Positions 8,051 through 17,982 of a stretch of DNA of 64,000 nt are shown here, in pieces; positions within the stretch are counted from its first letter, which is position 1, and each line of letters begins with the position of its first letter. The position numbers were made by a program, and so were the translations under genes. Below the pieces are notes generated by a model. It was not told the DNA's origin. It was given only the letters and a program-made list of their open reading frames with translations, and did not search any database. Source of the DNA: an uncultured Clostridia bacterium (GTDB taxonomy: Bacteria; Bacillota; Clostridia; Saccharofermentanales; Saccharofermentanaceae); NCBI GenBank assembly GCA_946403085.1, contig CAMIYM010000004.1:1-64000 (forward strand), in the 5' to 3' direction.

Positions 8051-9037
8051 ATGATTACTTTAAATGATTATCTTTATTCGGGTGATACTGTTCTTAAGAT
8101 CCTGCTCCGGTATTCATCTGACCTTAGAAACGAAGCCATAGAAGCGCACAATTCAGTAGATCTTGCTCACAGCAATTTTCTTATACAGATCATTGAACTT
8201 CTTGAGCATACGGACTTCCTTACGTCACAGTCACAGAGGATCAAGGAATTCTATATTTATATGACGCAGAAATACCCATTCCTTGCTTTCACTTTTAAGG
8301 GCCGAATAAAGTCATTGATCCGTGCCGAAGAGAAGTTCAACGGATATATCCTTGAATATATTTACAATTACTATAAAGAAAACGGGACATATCCCTGTGA
8401 GGCTCAGATTAAGAATAATCTTAATTGTTTCAGGGATCTGATCGCGTACAGGATCGTAATCTCGTTGCCTTTATGCCATGTCTCTCAAGAAGAGGAGCTC
8501 GAGACACAAGAGATCAGGTATCTTTATGAGATAGCTAATGCTCTTCCGGGATTCCTTGAAGAAAGAGGCTTTACACCTGAACTGTCAGGCTATTCGGAAG
8601 AATTCAATTCGCCTGTTCTGGATGAGTCGGTGCGTTCTTATTACAGGGATTATGTCTATACACCCCGTCTGTCCGGTTACAGGTCAATGCATATAACTCT
8701 TTACGATAATCCTGCCAGATGCTTTACCGAGATGCAGCTCCGGACAAAGGATATGGATGATTATGCGGAAATCGGCGAAGCCAATCATTTCGGATATGAA
8801 AAGAGTCAGGAGGCAAACCGCAGTAAAAGGGATATTATTCCGAAGGGTGAGTGCAAGATCTTTGATGAGGCGTATGAGCGCCTGATAAAGCTGCAGGAAC
8901 TGGATCTGTCTGAGATCAAGGTGAATATGTTCAAAGCCTATAACAATCATCTGATAAATGACGGTTGCGGTCTTTTTCGTGGAAGACAGATCCTTCCTTT
9001 TGAGCATCTTTCCAGATTCCAGAATGATGAAATCTGA
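8051..9037 (+). CDS. Divergent RelA/SpoT nucleotidyltransferase-domain protein
   Basis: The 328-residue protein carries the (p)ppGpp synthetase-type fold: GRIKS (84-88), RDLIAYRIV (128-136), GYRSMH (209-214) and EMQLRTKDM (227-235) align in order with the synthetase motifs of RelA/SpoT and small alarmone synthetases. It lacks an HD hydrolase, TGS or ACT domain. The N-terminal 75 residues are helical and unassigned. RDLIAYRI replaces the usual RDIIGIRI, and about 70 residues separate that motif from GYRSMH, so whether it makes alarmones is open. Its position directly after the Amt-PII gene suggests, but does not prove, a link to nitrogen or starvation signalling. Confidence 0.75.
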   Translation: MITLNDYLYSGDTVLKILLRYSSDLRNEAIEAHNSVDLAHSNFLIQIIELLEHTDFLTSQSQRIKEFYIYMTQKYPFLAFTFKGRIKSLIRAEEKFNGYILEYIYNYYKENGTYPCEAQIKNNLNCFRDLIAYRIVISLPLCHVSQEEELETQEIRYLYEIANALPGFLEERGFTPELSGYSEEFNSPVLDESVRSYYRDYVYTPRLSGYRSMHITLYDNPARCFTEMQLRTKDMDDYAEIGEANHFGYEKSQEANRSKRDIIPKGECKIFDEAYERLIKLQELDLSEIKVNMFKAYNNHLINDGCGLFRGRQILPFEHLSRFQNDEI

Positions 9038-9100
9038 TTATTCTCTGAAAAATCCGAACGATCAGCTATTTTTATTATTTATTATTATGGATGACATCTT

Positions 9101-9123
9101 AGACATTTAGGGTTAAAATGTCT
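9101..9123. promoter_or_regulatory. Palindromic operator-like site upstream of atpB
   Basis: AGACATTT at 9101-9108 is exactly inverted as AAATGTCT at 9116-9123 with a 7-base centre. It lies about 33 bases before the first ATP synthase gene, where a repressor would act. No T run follows, so it is not an obvious terminator. The binding protein is unknown. Confidence 0.4.
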
Positions 9124-9155
9124 TTAATCGAAAAAAGGGGCAGGCGATAGATTAT

Positions 9156-10016
9156 ATGAGTATGGCACTGATTACGGCCGGTTCGTGGCTTTCGGAGTTC
9201 TTTGCAGCCTTCGCAGAGAAGTTTGCTGAGCGTTTCAGTTCGAACAAGGATATAGGCTCTGAGATCAGCGAAGCCATAATGCAGGTACAGATGTACTTTA
9301 AAGTAGGAGATTATAAGCTCCTTATTACTGACGCCATTATCGTAACGTGGGTAGCAGTTATCGCCATGATCATTGTCGTAAGCCTTCTTGCAGGTAAACC
9401 CTCTAAGGATATGAAGCTTTCCAAGGGTCAGGCTCTTCTTGTCTCACTTACTGAGCTTGTCATCACTACAGCTATGAGCTTTGGCATGAACCGCAAGCAG
9501 GCTGAGGAGGTAACTCCCATGATCCTCACATTCGGTCTTGTCATTACTGCCTGCAACTCCATCTCTTATCTGCATCTTCCGCCGCCGGCAAAGAATATCG
9601 CTTTTGCCATCGGCTGTGCTATCACAGCGATCATCTACGTTATCGTCATGACTTTTAAGTTTGTAGGCGCTAAGGGATTCTGGATCACACTTACGACCCC
9701 GATCCCCATCATGATCCCGTTCAAACTCCTGGATTATGTTGTAAAGCCCCTGTCTTTGTCACTCCGTCTTTTCGGTAACGTTTTCGCAGCATTCATCTTC
9801 ATGGAATTCCTGTCGATCTCTGTGCCTTTGATCCTTCCGGGTGTTGCAGGTCTCTGGTTCGATATCATCGACGGAATCATCCAGGCCGTAGTCTTCTCTT
9901 ATCTCACGATGTCTTATATCGGCGAGAACATCGAGACAGTAAACGAATATAACGAGCATCCCGAAGATCACCAGAAGAAGAAAAAGGAAAAGAAATCTAA
10001 AGCTGTAGCAGCTTGA
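9156..10016 (+). CDS. atpB: F0 ATP synthase subunit a
   Basis: Subunit a forms the ion half-channels next to the c-ring. This 286-residue membrane protein has the hallmark SLSLRLFGNVF segment with the essential Arg204, followed by the final helices ending SYLTMSYIGENIE. The C-terminal tail is highly charged and lysine-rich (HQKKKKEKKSK), an unusual cytoplasmic extension. It opens an operon of seven ATP synthase genes on the plus strand. ATG at 9156 follows a purine-rich AAAAGGGGCAGG stretch. Confidence 0.93.
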   Translation: MSMALITAGSWLSEFFAAFAEKFAERFSSNKDIGSEISEAIMQVQMYFKVGDYKLLITDAIIVTWVAVIAMIIVVSLLAGKPSKDMKLSKGQALLVSLTELVITTAMSFGMNRKQAEEVTPMILTFGLVITACNSISYLHLPPPAKNIAFAIGCAITAIIYVIVMTFKFVGAKGFWITLTTPIPIMIPFKLLDYVVKPLSLSLRLFGNVFAAFIFMEFLSISVPLILPGVAGLWFDIIDGIIQAVVFSYLTMSYIGENIETVNEYNEHPEDHQKKKKEKKSKAVAA

Positions 10017-10052
10017 TGATATAAACAGATAATTATTTTAGGAGGAATATAT

Positions 10053-10328
10053 ATGTACGGCATTCTTATAGCAGCATTACCTATCATCGCTGCATTGGAG
10101 ACAAGAGGAATCGCTGCGATCGGTGCAGCTATCGCTATCTCTTGCGGTGCTTTCGCTTCCACAATGGCTATGGGCAAGGCAGCAAGTACTGCTCTTGAAG
10201 CAGGTGCAAGACAGCCTGAGGTCATAAGCAAGCTCCAGACAATGCTCCTTCTCTCAATCGTCTTCATCGAGTCAATCGGTATCTATTCACTCGTTGTCGC
10301 ATTCCTTTTGATCTTCACAGTTCAGTAA
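10053..10328 (+). CDS. atpE: F0 ATP synthase subunit c (rotor ring)
   Basis: A 91-residue hairpin of two membrane helices with the polar loop ARQPE (52-56) and the ion-binding carboxylate Glu73 in helix 2. The context ESIGIY supplies Ser74 and Tyr78, matching positions of the sodium-binding c subunits such as Ilyobacter tartaricus, but no glutamine is found at the expected helix-1 position. The segment between GKA and ARQPE is about four residues (one helical turn) longer than in the clostridial c subunits I recall. Ion specificity therefore cannot be called. A TTAGGAGG site precedes the ATG. Confidence 0.92.
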   Translation: MYGILIAALPIIAALETRGIAAIGAAIAISCGAFASTMAMGKAASTALEAGARQPEVISKLQTMLLLSIVFIESIGIYSLVVAFLLIFTVQ

Positions 10329-10366
10329 TACGGGATGATTGACGTTTAATAAGGGAGCAAAACACT

Positions 10367-10939
10367 ATGTCAGTATTATCGACATTGTTATTGTATGCAG
10401 AAGAGGCTGAATCCAATCTCTTCTCGCCTGATCAGTTCGCAGGTTATGCGGTAACTGCAGTTATTACAATATTCAATATCCTATTGGTATTTATTGTTTT
10501 CAGAGTTTTCGCCTATAAGAAGATCCTGAAGATCATTCATGACCGTCAGGAAGCGCTTGACGCTGAGCTTGATGCGGCTAAGAAGGCCAAGGAAGAAGCT
10601 CAGGCAATAGTTGATTCATCCAAAGAGACGATCGACGAAGCTAAGCGCAAGAGTTCTGAGATCATGGAAGAGGCTAAGGCAAATGCCGATAAGCAGAGCA
10701 AGCAGGTAATCGATCATGCGAATGCCGAAGCTGCCCAGATCATCGAGAGAGCAGAAGATGACGCTGCAAGAATGAAGCGCAATGCTTTCGAGACCATGAA
10801 GGATGATATCGCTGACCTGTCAGTTCAGATCGCAGGTCACATCATAGGTGATGCAGTTGCAAAGGAAGAACTCCAGAAATCAGCTGCAAAGTATACAGAA
10901 GAGATCCTCGGACAAGAGGTAGCTAAGAGTGAGCAATAA
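10367..10939 (+). CDS. atpF: F0 ATP synthase subunit b (peripheral stalk)
   Basis: The protein (190 residues) has one N-terminal membrane helix (about 28-48, AVITIFNILLVFIVF) followed by a long charged coiled coil rich in Ala, Lys and Glu, the normal b-subunit design. It forms the stator that normally binds subunit delta on top of F1. Its last 11 bases overlap the start of the next gene, which carries a delta-like domain fused to alpha, so b and its binding partner are translationally adjacent. Confidence 0.92.
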   Translation: MSVLSTLLLYAEEAESNLFSPDQFAGYAVTAVITIFNILLVFIVFRVFAYKKILKIIHDRQEALDAELDAAKKAKEEAQAIVDSSKETIDEAKRKSSEIMEEAKANADKQSKQVIDHANAEAAQIIERAEDDAARMKRNAFETMKDDIADLSVQIAGHIIGDAVAKEELQKSAAKYTEEILGQEVAKSEQ

Positions 10940-12893
10940 CACATCTGACAATTCAGATAACAAGCAGGTGAGCAAGGGCAAAGCCAGAGGACCGCATCTC
11001 CGTATCGAGACAGCGGGTGATATCCCTGAGGAAAAGCTTCAGAGGCTGGCAGCCAAGTTCGCAGAAGTAAATGAGATCGAAGACTATCGTCTGACCATTG
11101 AACAGCGTGACGATATAATCGGCGGTTTCATTATCTATTTCCAGGGAAGCCGTTACGACTATTCCGCCAAGGGACAGCTCGACAGAATCGGCGCTTTCAT
11201 GAAGCGTGCGCGTTCTTTCGATATCAATATGGAAGAGAGCGAAGCCTCAAGGAAAGCTTTTTCGAAAGAGGAATTCCCGGCTTCAAAGGTCAAGGAAGAC
11301 TTGGAGAAGGCCCTTGACCAGTTCCCTGAGTCACATAAGTTAAGTATCGATAATATCGAGATCTTCCAGTTATCCGACGCTGAACTTGATCAGCGTCTTG
11401 AAGATGCTTTTCTTTTCCAGGAGCACAGGGACGAGGTCGGTAAGGTTGCTTCGATCTCAGACGGCGTAGCATCCGTTACAGGACTTAAGAACTGCATGCT
11501 CAATGAGCTCATCTATTTTGCTTCCGGCGCTACCGGAATTGCGATGAACCTTGAAAAGACCAAGGTCGGTGTCGTTCTCCTTACCGGTGAAGACACGGTA
11601 GTCGAGAGCATGAGCTGCAAGCGTACTATGACCACATGCTCTGTACCTGTCGGCATGGGCCTTTTGGGAAGAGTTGTAGACGCTTTGGGCCATCCTATCG
11701 ACGGCAAGGGCGTCATCAGATATACAGAGGAAAGACCTGTTGAGTCACCCGCGCCCACTATCATCGAGAGAGCACCGGTTGATACACCTCTGTTCACCGG
11801 AATCACTGCAATCGATGCCCTTACTCCAATCGGAAGAGGCCAGAGAGAGCTCATCATCGGTGACCGTCAGACAGGTAAGACATCCATCGCACTGGATGCC
11901 ATCATCAACCAGAAAAACGAAGACGTTATCTGCGTCTATGTTCCTATCGGACAGAAGATGTCCAATATCGTTTCCACAGCAGGACTGCTCGAAAAGCACG
12001 GCGCCATGGACTATACGGTCATAGTTGCCGCATCTGCTTCCGAGTCAGCTGCCATGCAGTACATCGCACCTTTCTCTGCATGTGCCATTGCAGAGAAGTT
12101 CATGTATGACTATCACAAGGATGTGCTCATTGTTTACGATGACCTTTCAAAGCACGCACAGGCATACAGAGCAATCTCATTGCTCCTCAGAAGACCTCCG
12201 GGAAGAGAAGCTTACCCGGGTGATGTATTCTATCTGCATTCAAGACTTCTCGAGCGTTCAGCCAAGCTTTCTGATGAGCTGGGCGGAGGCTCTATAACAG
12301 CACTTCCTATCGTTGAGACACAGGGTAACGATATCTCGGCTTATATACCGACGAACGTTATCTCCATTACCGACGGTCAGATCTATCTGTCACCTGAGTT
12401 GTTCTTCTCAGGCCAGCGTCCTGCCGTAAATGTAGGTCTTTCAGTATCCCGTGTAGGCGGCGCTGCTCAGACGAAGGCTGTAAAGAAGGTTGCCGGACCT
12501 TTGAGAATCTCACTTGCACAGGCACGTGAGATGGCCTCCTTCTCCCAGTTCGGTTCAGACCTGGATGAGAATACACAGCTTCAGATCAAACGAGGCACTG
12601 TCCTTAATGAAGTACTGAAGCAGGAAAGATTCAGCCCTCTTACAATGGCTGAAGAAGTTATCCTGCTTTACTGCGCGACTTCAGATAAGTTTAATTTCCT
12701 TGCTACAGAGGATATTTTCGAGTTCTATACGGAGCTTATGGAATTCATTAAGGTCCATTATCCGAATATTTTCGAAGAGCTTACAGACAGTAAGGTATTT
12801 TCAGATGAGATCAAGTCCGAGATAGATTCGGCATACGGGGAGTACAAGGAATCCTTCCTCGCTGAGCACGAGGAGTACATCGAGGATTATTGA
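10929..12893 (+). CDS. atpA: F1 ATP synthase alpha subunit with fused N-terminal delta-like domain
   Basis: From about residue 165 this 654-residue protein is a standard alpha subunit: VGKVASISDGVASVTGL, the P-loop GDRQTGKT (311-318) and the visible RVGGAAQTKA region. Alpha subunits are usually about 500-510 residues; here about 160 extra residues precede. Residues 23-90 resemble the C-terminal domain of subunit delta (AtpH/OSCP): HLRIETAGDIPEEKLQRLA, then DDIIGGFIIYFQGSRYDYSA, matching the LIGG...D.S pattern. The helical N-terminal domain of delta is missing and there is no room for a separate atpH, because atpF overlaps this gene by 11 bases. Residues 91-163 are a charged linker. The start is GTG with AAGAGGT eight bases upstream. 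Confidence 0.9.
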   Translation: MSNNTSDNSDNKQVSKGKARGPHLRIETAGDIPEEKLQRLAAKFAEVNEIEDYRLTIEQRDDIIGGFIIYFQGSRYDYSAKGQLDRIGAFMKRARSFDINMEESEASRKAFSKEEFPASKVKEDLEKALDQFPESHKLSIDNIEIFQLSDAELDQRLEDAFLFQEHRDEVGKVASISDGVASVTGLKNCMLNELIYFASGATGIAMNLEKTKVGVVLLTGEDTVVESMSCKRTMTTCSVPVGMGLLGRVVDALGHPIDGKGVIRYTEERPVESPAPTIIERAPVDTPLFTGITAIDALTPIGRGQRELIIGDRQTGKTSIALDAIINQKNEDVICVYVPIGQKMSNIVSTAGLLEKHGAMDYTVIVAASASESAAMQYIAPFSACAIAEKFMYDYHKDVLIVYDDLSKHAQAYRAISLLLRRPPGREAYPGDVFYLHSRLLERSAKLSDELGGGSITALPIVETQGNDISAYIPTNVISITDGQIYLSPELFFSGQRPAVNVGLSVSRVGGAAQTKAVKKVAGPLRISLAQAREMASFSQFGSDLDENTQLQIKRGTVLNEVLKQERFSPLTMAEEVILLYCATSDKFNFLATEDIFEFYTELMEFIKVHYPNIFEELTDSKVFSDEIKSEIDSAYGEYKESFLAEHEEYIEDY

Positions 12894-12897
12894 TCTT

Positions 12898-13836
12898 ATG
12901 GAGAGCTTTTCCGCAATCAAGAAGAGGATGAAGAGCGTCAACGACATTAGTCAGATGACTAATGCGATGCAGCTTGTCTCGAGCGCGAAAATGAGAAGAT
13001 CCCAGCTCCTTCATGAATCCATGTATCCGTTTTTCCTCTTCTGCGTCGAGAGCATGCAGGAGATGATCCGTAATAACGAGCATCTGGACAATCCGTTCTT
13101 TACTCTTGAACAGAAAAAGGAAGGTGAGACCTGGAAGATAGGCTATTACGTTCTTTCAGGTGACCAGGGACTTGCAGGTGCCTATAACAACAATATGGTT
13201 AAGATCACTGAAGACCATATAAGACACAAGATCATGGAGAATACCCAGAAGAACCTGGCGACGACCTATGAGCTCAATGTATTCGGAAGGCTTGCAAGAG
13301 AGAAGCTTACGAGATTTGGATATAAGGTTAATTCGGAATTCGCGTTCCCTATTTCCGAACCTACATATAACGATGCAAGACAGGTTAGCGCGATCATGAG
13401 GAACCGCTTCCTTAAAGATGACTTTGACCTTGTGTATCTTCTTTATACACGCATGGAATCATCAGTAAAGATGGAGCCTGTTGCATTAAGACTTTTACCT
13501 GTAGACCCGAAGTCGATATCGATGCTCCTGCCCAAGGATGTTCTTGATGCAGGTATGGCAATCCCGAAGGGAAATGACCTTGAGTATTTTCCTAATTCTG
13601 ATGCGGTATTCAGCTATCTTATCGATACATATACGAATGCGATGGTATTCGGAGCCATGGTCGATGCATTTGCTAGTGAGCAGACTGCAAGACTTACGGC
13701 TATGGAGAACGCGACAGACAATGCAGAAGAAATGATGAAAAAACTCGAACTCATGAGCAACCGTGCCCGTCAGGCAAAGATCACGACAGAGCTTACCGAG
13801 ATCGTAAACGGTGCCCAGCAGGCAGAGAAGATGTGA
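12898..13836 (+). CDS. atpG: F1 ATP synthase gamma subunit
   Basis: Gamma is the rotating central stalk. The 312-residue protein begins with the typical coiled-coil helix (IKKRMKSVNDISQMTNAMQ) and ends with the second long helix (RLTAMENATDNAEEM...KITTELTEIVNGA), the two conserved ends of the family. The centre is divergent but of normal size. It starts four bases after the alpha gene ends with no strong binding site immediately before the ATG, suggesting translational coupling. Confidence 0.93.
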   Translation: MESFSAIKKRMKSVNDISQMTNAMQLVSSAKMRRSQLLHESMYPFFLFCVESMQEMIRNNEHLDNPFFTLEQKKEGETWKIGYYVLSGDQGLAGAYNNNMVKITEDHIRHKIMENTQKNLATTYELNVFGRLAREKLTRFGYKVNSEFAFPISEPTYNDARQVSAIMRNRFLKDDFDLVYLLYTRMESSVKMEPVALRLLPVDPKSISMLLPKDVLDAGMAIPKGNDLEYFPNSDAVFSYLIDTYTNAMVFGAMVDAFASEQTARLTAMENATDNAEEMMKKLELMSNRARQAKITTELTEIVNGAQQAEKM

Positions 13837-13843
13837 GGAATAA

Positions 13844-15298
<1,455 letters not shown>

Positions 15299-15304
15299 TC
15301 TCAT

Positions 15305-15811
15305 ATGGCAGAACACTCATCACACAAGATCAACCTCCTGATAGTTACCCCTTACGAAGATTTTTTCGAGGGGATGGTTGACAGTGTAAGAATTCCGACA
15401 AGCGATGGTGAGTTCGGCTTCATGGCAGGGCACAGTCCTTTTGTTGCTGCGCTTGAGCCCGGTGCCTGTGCATTGACGACAAACGGCAAGACCAGATACT
15501 GCATGCTCTCAGAGGGATATTGCGAGATCAACGGCATGCTTGCACTTATTGTCTGCAATTCAGCCGAATGGCCCGAAAACATGCGTCTTAGAAGAATTGT
15601 TACTGCTTATAACAATGCTTTGGAAGAGATAAAGACTCATTTCGATAAGAACGGAAGACCTGTATTTCCCGAAGACAGTGTTGCCAAGGGCAAGCGCGCT
15701 ATGGCAAGAATGAAATTCATCGAGCGTTATGGTACTGATGAACAGAAAGAAAGACTTGCCGGTTATAAGAAGACAGACTTCCCGAACGGTGTAATGCCCA
15801 GACTGCAGTAA
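15305..15811 (+). CDS. atpC: F1 ATP synthase epsilon subunit
   Basis: The 168-residue protein has the N-terminal beta-sandwich of epsilon (LLIVTPYEDFFEGMVDSVRIPTSDGEFGFMAGH pattern in pieces, with the conserved GEFG..AGH segment) and a C-terminal helical part that is about 30 residues longer than the usual 130-140. The extended tail may influence the inhibitory conformation of epsilon. It is six bases downstream of atpD and five bases upstream of the radical SAM gene. Confidence 0.88.
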   Translation: MAEHSSHKINLLIVTPYEDFFEGMVDSVRIPTSDGEFGFMAGHSPFVAALEPGACALTTNGKTRYCMLSEGYCEINGMLALIVCNSAEWPENMRLRRIVTAYNNALEEIKTHFDKNGRPVFPEDSVAKGKRAMARMKFIERYGTDEQKERLAGYKKTDFPNGVMPRLQ

Positions 15812-15816
15812 TCGAT

Positions 15817-17145
15817 ATGAACATTATCAGAGAAGGCGACAAAAGAGTATTTGATATCATCGGCCGCAAGAATATAAAAGTTGACCGTAACTATAGGATG
15901 TCGACATATATTTACGCCTATTCTGAGGACAGTCAGCATCTTATCCTTTCCACTCTTACAGGCGAGATTGTCTCACTTTCAGATTCCGAATGGTCACTTA
16001 TAGATCCTGAAAATAATCCTGTCATTTCAGGCGCTTCGCTTGAAGGAAAAGGATTTGAAGTCCTCACAAACAATTGCATTCTGGTCTACAAGGATGATGA
16101 TGACTACGAGCGTTATCAGCTTGCAGTATCGATCCTTAAAGCAATGGAAAAAAAGAAGGGCGTGCATACCTATACGATCCTTCCCACCACAGGCTGCAAT
16201 GCCCGCTGTACATATTGCTATGAAGAGGGAATGAAGGTCTGTACCATGAGTGATTCGACTGCTAGGCAGGTCGTAGAATTCATAGCAAAGACTAAAGGCG
16301 ATGAAGAGATCACGATCAGCTGGTTCGGCGGTGAGCCTCTTGTCGGTTCAAAGATAATATCTTATATATGCACCAGTCTTAATGAACGCGGAATCCCTTT
16401 TAAGTCCAAGATGATCACCAATGCTTCTCTTGTTACGCCGCAATTATTGGATGAGGCAGTAAACAACTGGCATCTTAAGTCAGTCCAGGTTTCTGCTGAC
16501 GGCGCAAGATGTGATTACGAATCTAGAAAACTATTTGCAGATCCCAAAAAGCATAACTACGATAAGCTGATCGAAGTTATCGGACTGTTCCTCGAAAGAG
16601 ATATCAAGGTAACTCTCAGATGCAATTACGATCAGGACAATATAGAAGGAATGTATTCATTCTGGGAAGACGTCCATAACAGATACGGCAAGTCAGATAA
16701 GCTTTCGATCTATGCGGCAATGCTCTTCCAGGCACATGATTCGGAGAATTGTGTTGAACTGGCAGGAAAAATGCTTGAACTAAAATACCAGGCTATCGAT
16801 CGCGGTATATTACATCCAGAGATATCAGATAAGCCGTTTAAGATGAAGTCCAATTACTGTATGGCTGATTCAGACGGAAGGTGTGTTGTTATTAGTCCTT
16901 CAGGTGACCTTTACCACTGCGAACATCTTCCGGGCAATACATCTGATGGCAACATTTTCGATGAGTCTTATAATCTTAAAAGTGATAAAAGGGCATTTAT
17001 GGAAGCCGCTGATAAATGCCGGAATTGCAGATTCCTGCCAGAGTGTACAGCTTTTTTCTATAATGGGTGTCCAGATTGCTTTGAGCATTGTGACAAAATA
17101 AAAGCGACAGAAACGGAGTATCGCCTGAGAAGGATAAATAGATGA
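15817..17145 (+). CDS. Radical SAM/SPASM protein, probable peptide-modifying enzyme
   Basis: The 442-residue protein has the radical SAM cluster motif CNARCTYC (Cys127, Cys131, Cys134), SWFGGEPL after it, and a C-terminal cysteine-rich SPASM-type region (CMADSDGRCVV...CEHLPG...CRNC...CTAF...CPDCFEHC) that binds auxiliary iron-sulfur clusters. SPASM enzymes are mostly peptide or protein maturases (sactipeptide, thioether and anSME types). The N-terminal 110 residues are a lineage-type domain with no clear match. It lies five bases after atpC, so it probably shares the ATP synthase transcript. The substrate is unknown; the 35-residue peptide gene at 17983 is a candidate. Confidence 0.8.
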   Translation: MNIIREGDKRVFDIIGRKNIKVDRNYRMSTYIYAYSEDSQHLILSTLTGEIVSLSDSEWSLIDPENNPVISGASLEGKGFEVLTNNCILVYKDDDDYERYQLAVSILKAMEKKKGVHTYTILPTTGCNARCTYCYEEGMKVCTMSDSTARQVVEFIAKTKGDEEITISWFGGEPLVGSKIISYICTSLNERGIPFKSKMITNASLVTPQLLDEAVNNWHLKSVQVSADGARCDYESRKLFADPKKHNYDKLIEVIGLFLERDIKVTLRCNYDQDNIEGMYSFWEDVHNRYGKSDKLSIYAAMLFQAHDSENCVELAGKMLELKYQAIDRGILHPEISDKPFKMKSNYCMADSDGRCVVISPSGDLYHCEHLPGNTSDGNIFDESYNLKSDKRAFMEAADKCRNCRFLPECTAFFYNGCPDCFEHCDKIKATETEYRLRRINR

Positions 17146-17291
17146 CAGAAGAAGCATTTGCAACTGTATTTTAGGCAGCACTTATATAGAAAGTCGTGTA
17201 ATGCAAATCAATTTATAGCTATATAGTTTATTTAGTTTAAAGGGTTAAAATGAATAAATATGATTTGGTTCTTGCATAGGTTAAAAGAATA

Positions 17292-17924
17292 ATGAGATAT
17301 ATCAAATTGGATTCTATGCAATGGTTTTGGCAGTTTTCAACAGTAACTTTAAATGGAGCTGGAATCACAAGGAAAGGCTCTTCTTTGGCATTAGAGGCAG
17401 CAACGGAGATCAACCACAAGTTCAAGCTTGATGCCGGAAAGACGGTAAGTGATTACAGGTTCTATGTTGATGGTAAGGAGATAACAACAAGCACAACAGG
17501 AACGGTAACACTATGGTATAACGCATCAGAAAATATTTATGTTATCAGCATAAAGAAGATTGCAAAGCTTGTGTCTCTTGTAAAGGCTATGTATCTGGAT
17601 AACAGAGCAGCTATCGTAAGATTTGGAGTAAACGAACCTGCAGCAACAGCTTCAACAGGCGAAAGTGCAACAAACGCTGTAGCAGAACCTGAGGAAACCC
17701 AAGCAGCTGATCCTGAAGAAAAAGCAGCAGAAGAAACCGAAGCTGTTGAAACCAAGTCTGATGAACCTGAGACAGTGAACCCTGAGGATCAGAAAACTAA
17801 CGTTGAAGATGAGAAAGTGTCGGATTCTGACAAAAATGGTTCTGAGGCTGATTCTTCTGAGGCAACAGAAGACGTAAGATTGCGGCAATATTACATTCTG
17901 GTGTCTTATAGAATTGTTTGTTGA
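17292..17924 (+). CDS. Hypothetical protein, possible remnant of a surface protein gene
   Basis: The frame encodes 210 residues with no signal peptide or recognisable start context. Residues 20-100 look like a piece of a secreted repeat protein (ITRKGSSLALEAATEI, FKLDAGKTVSDYRFYVDGKE); residues 120-195 are an acidic, Glu/Ala/Pro-rich low-complexity stretch, and the last 15 residues switch to unrelated aromatic sequence as if out of frame. These features suggest a fragment of a larger gene that lost both ends. I do not recognise a family. It sits in a low-GC stretch after the radical SAM gene. Confidence 0.35.
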   Translation: MRYIKLDSMQWFWQFSTVTLNGAGITRKGSSLALEAATEINHKFKLDAGKTVSDYRFYVDGKEITTSTTGTVTLWYNASENIYVISIKKIAKLVSLVKAMYLDNRAAIVRFGVNEPAATASTGESATNAVAEPEETQAADPEEKAAEETEAVETKSDEPETVNPEDQKTNVEDEKVSDSDKNGSEADSSEATEDVRLRQYYILVSYRIVC

Positions 17925-17982
17925 CTTTCATAATTAATGATATTATAAGTAAGTTAGATTTTTAGATTAAAGGAGTTTGCTC

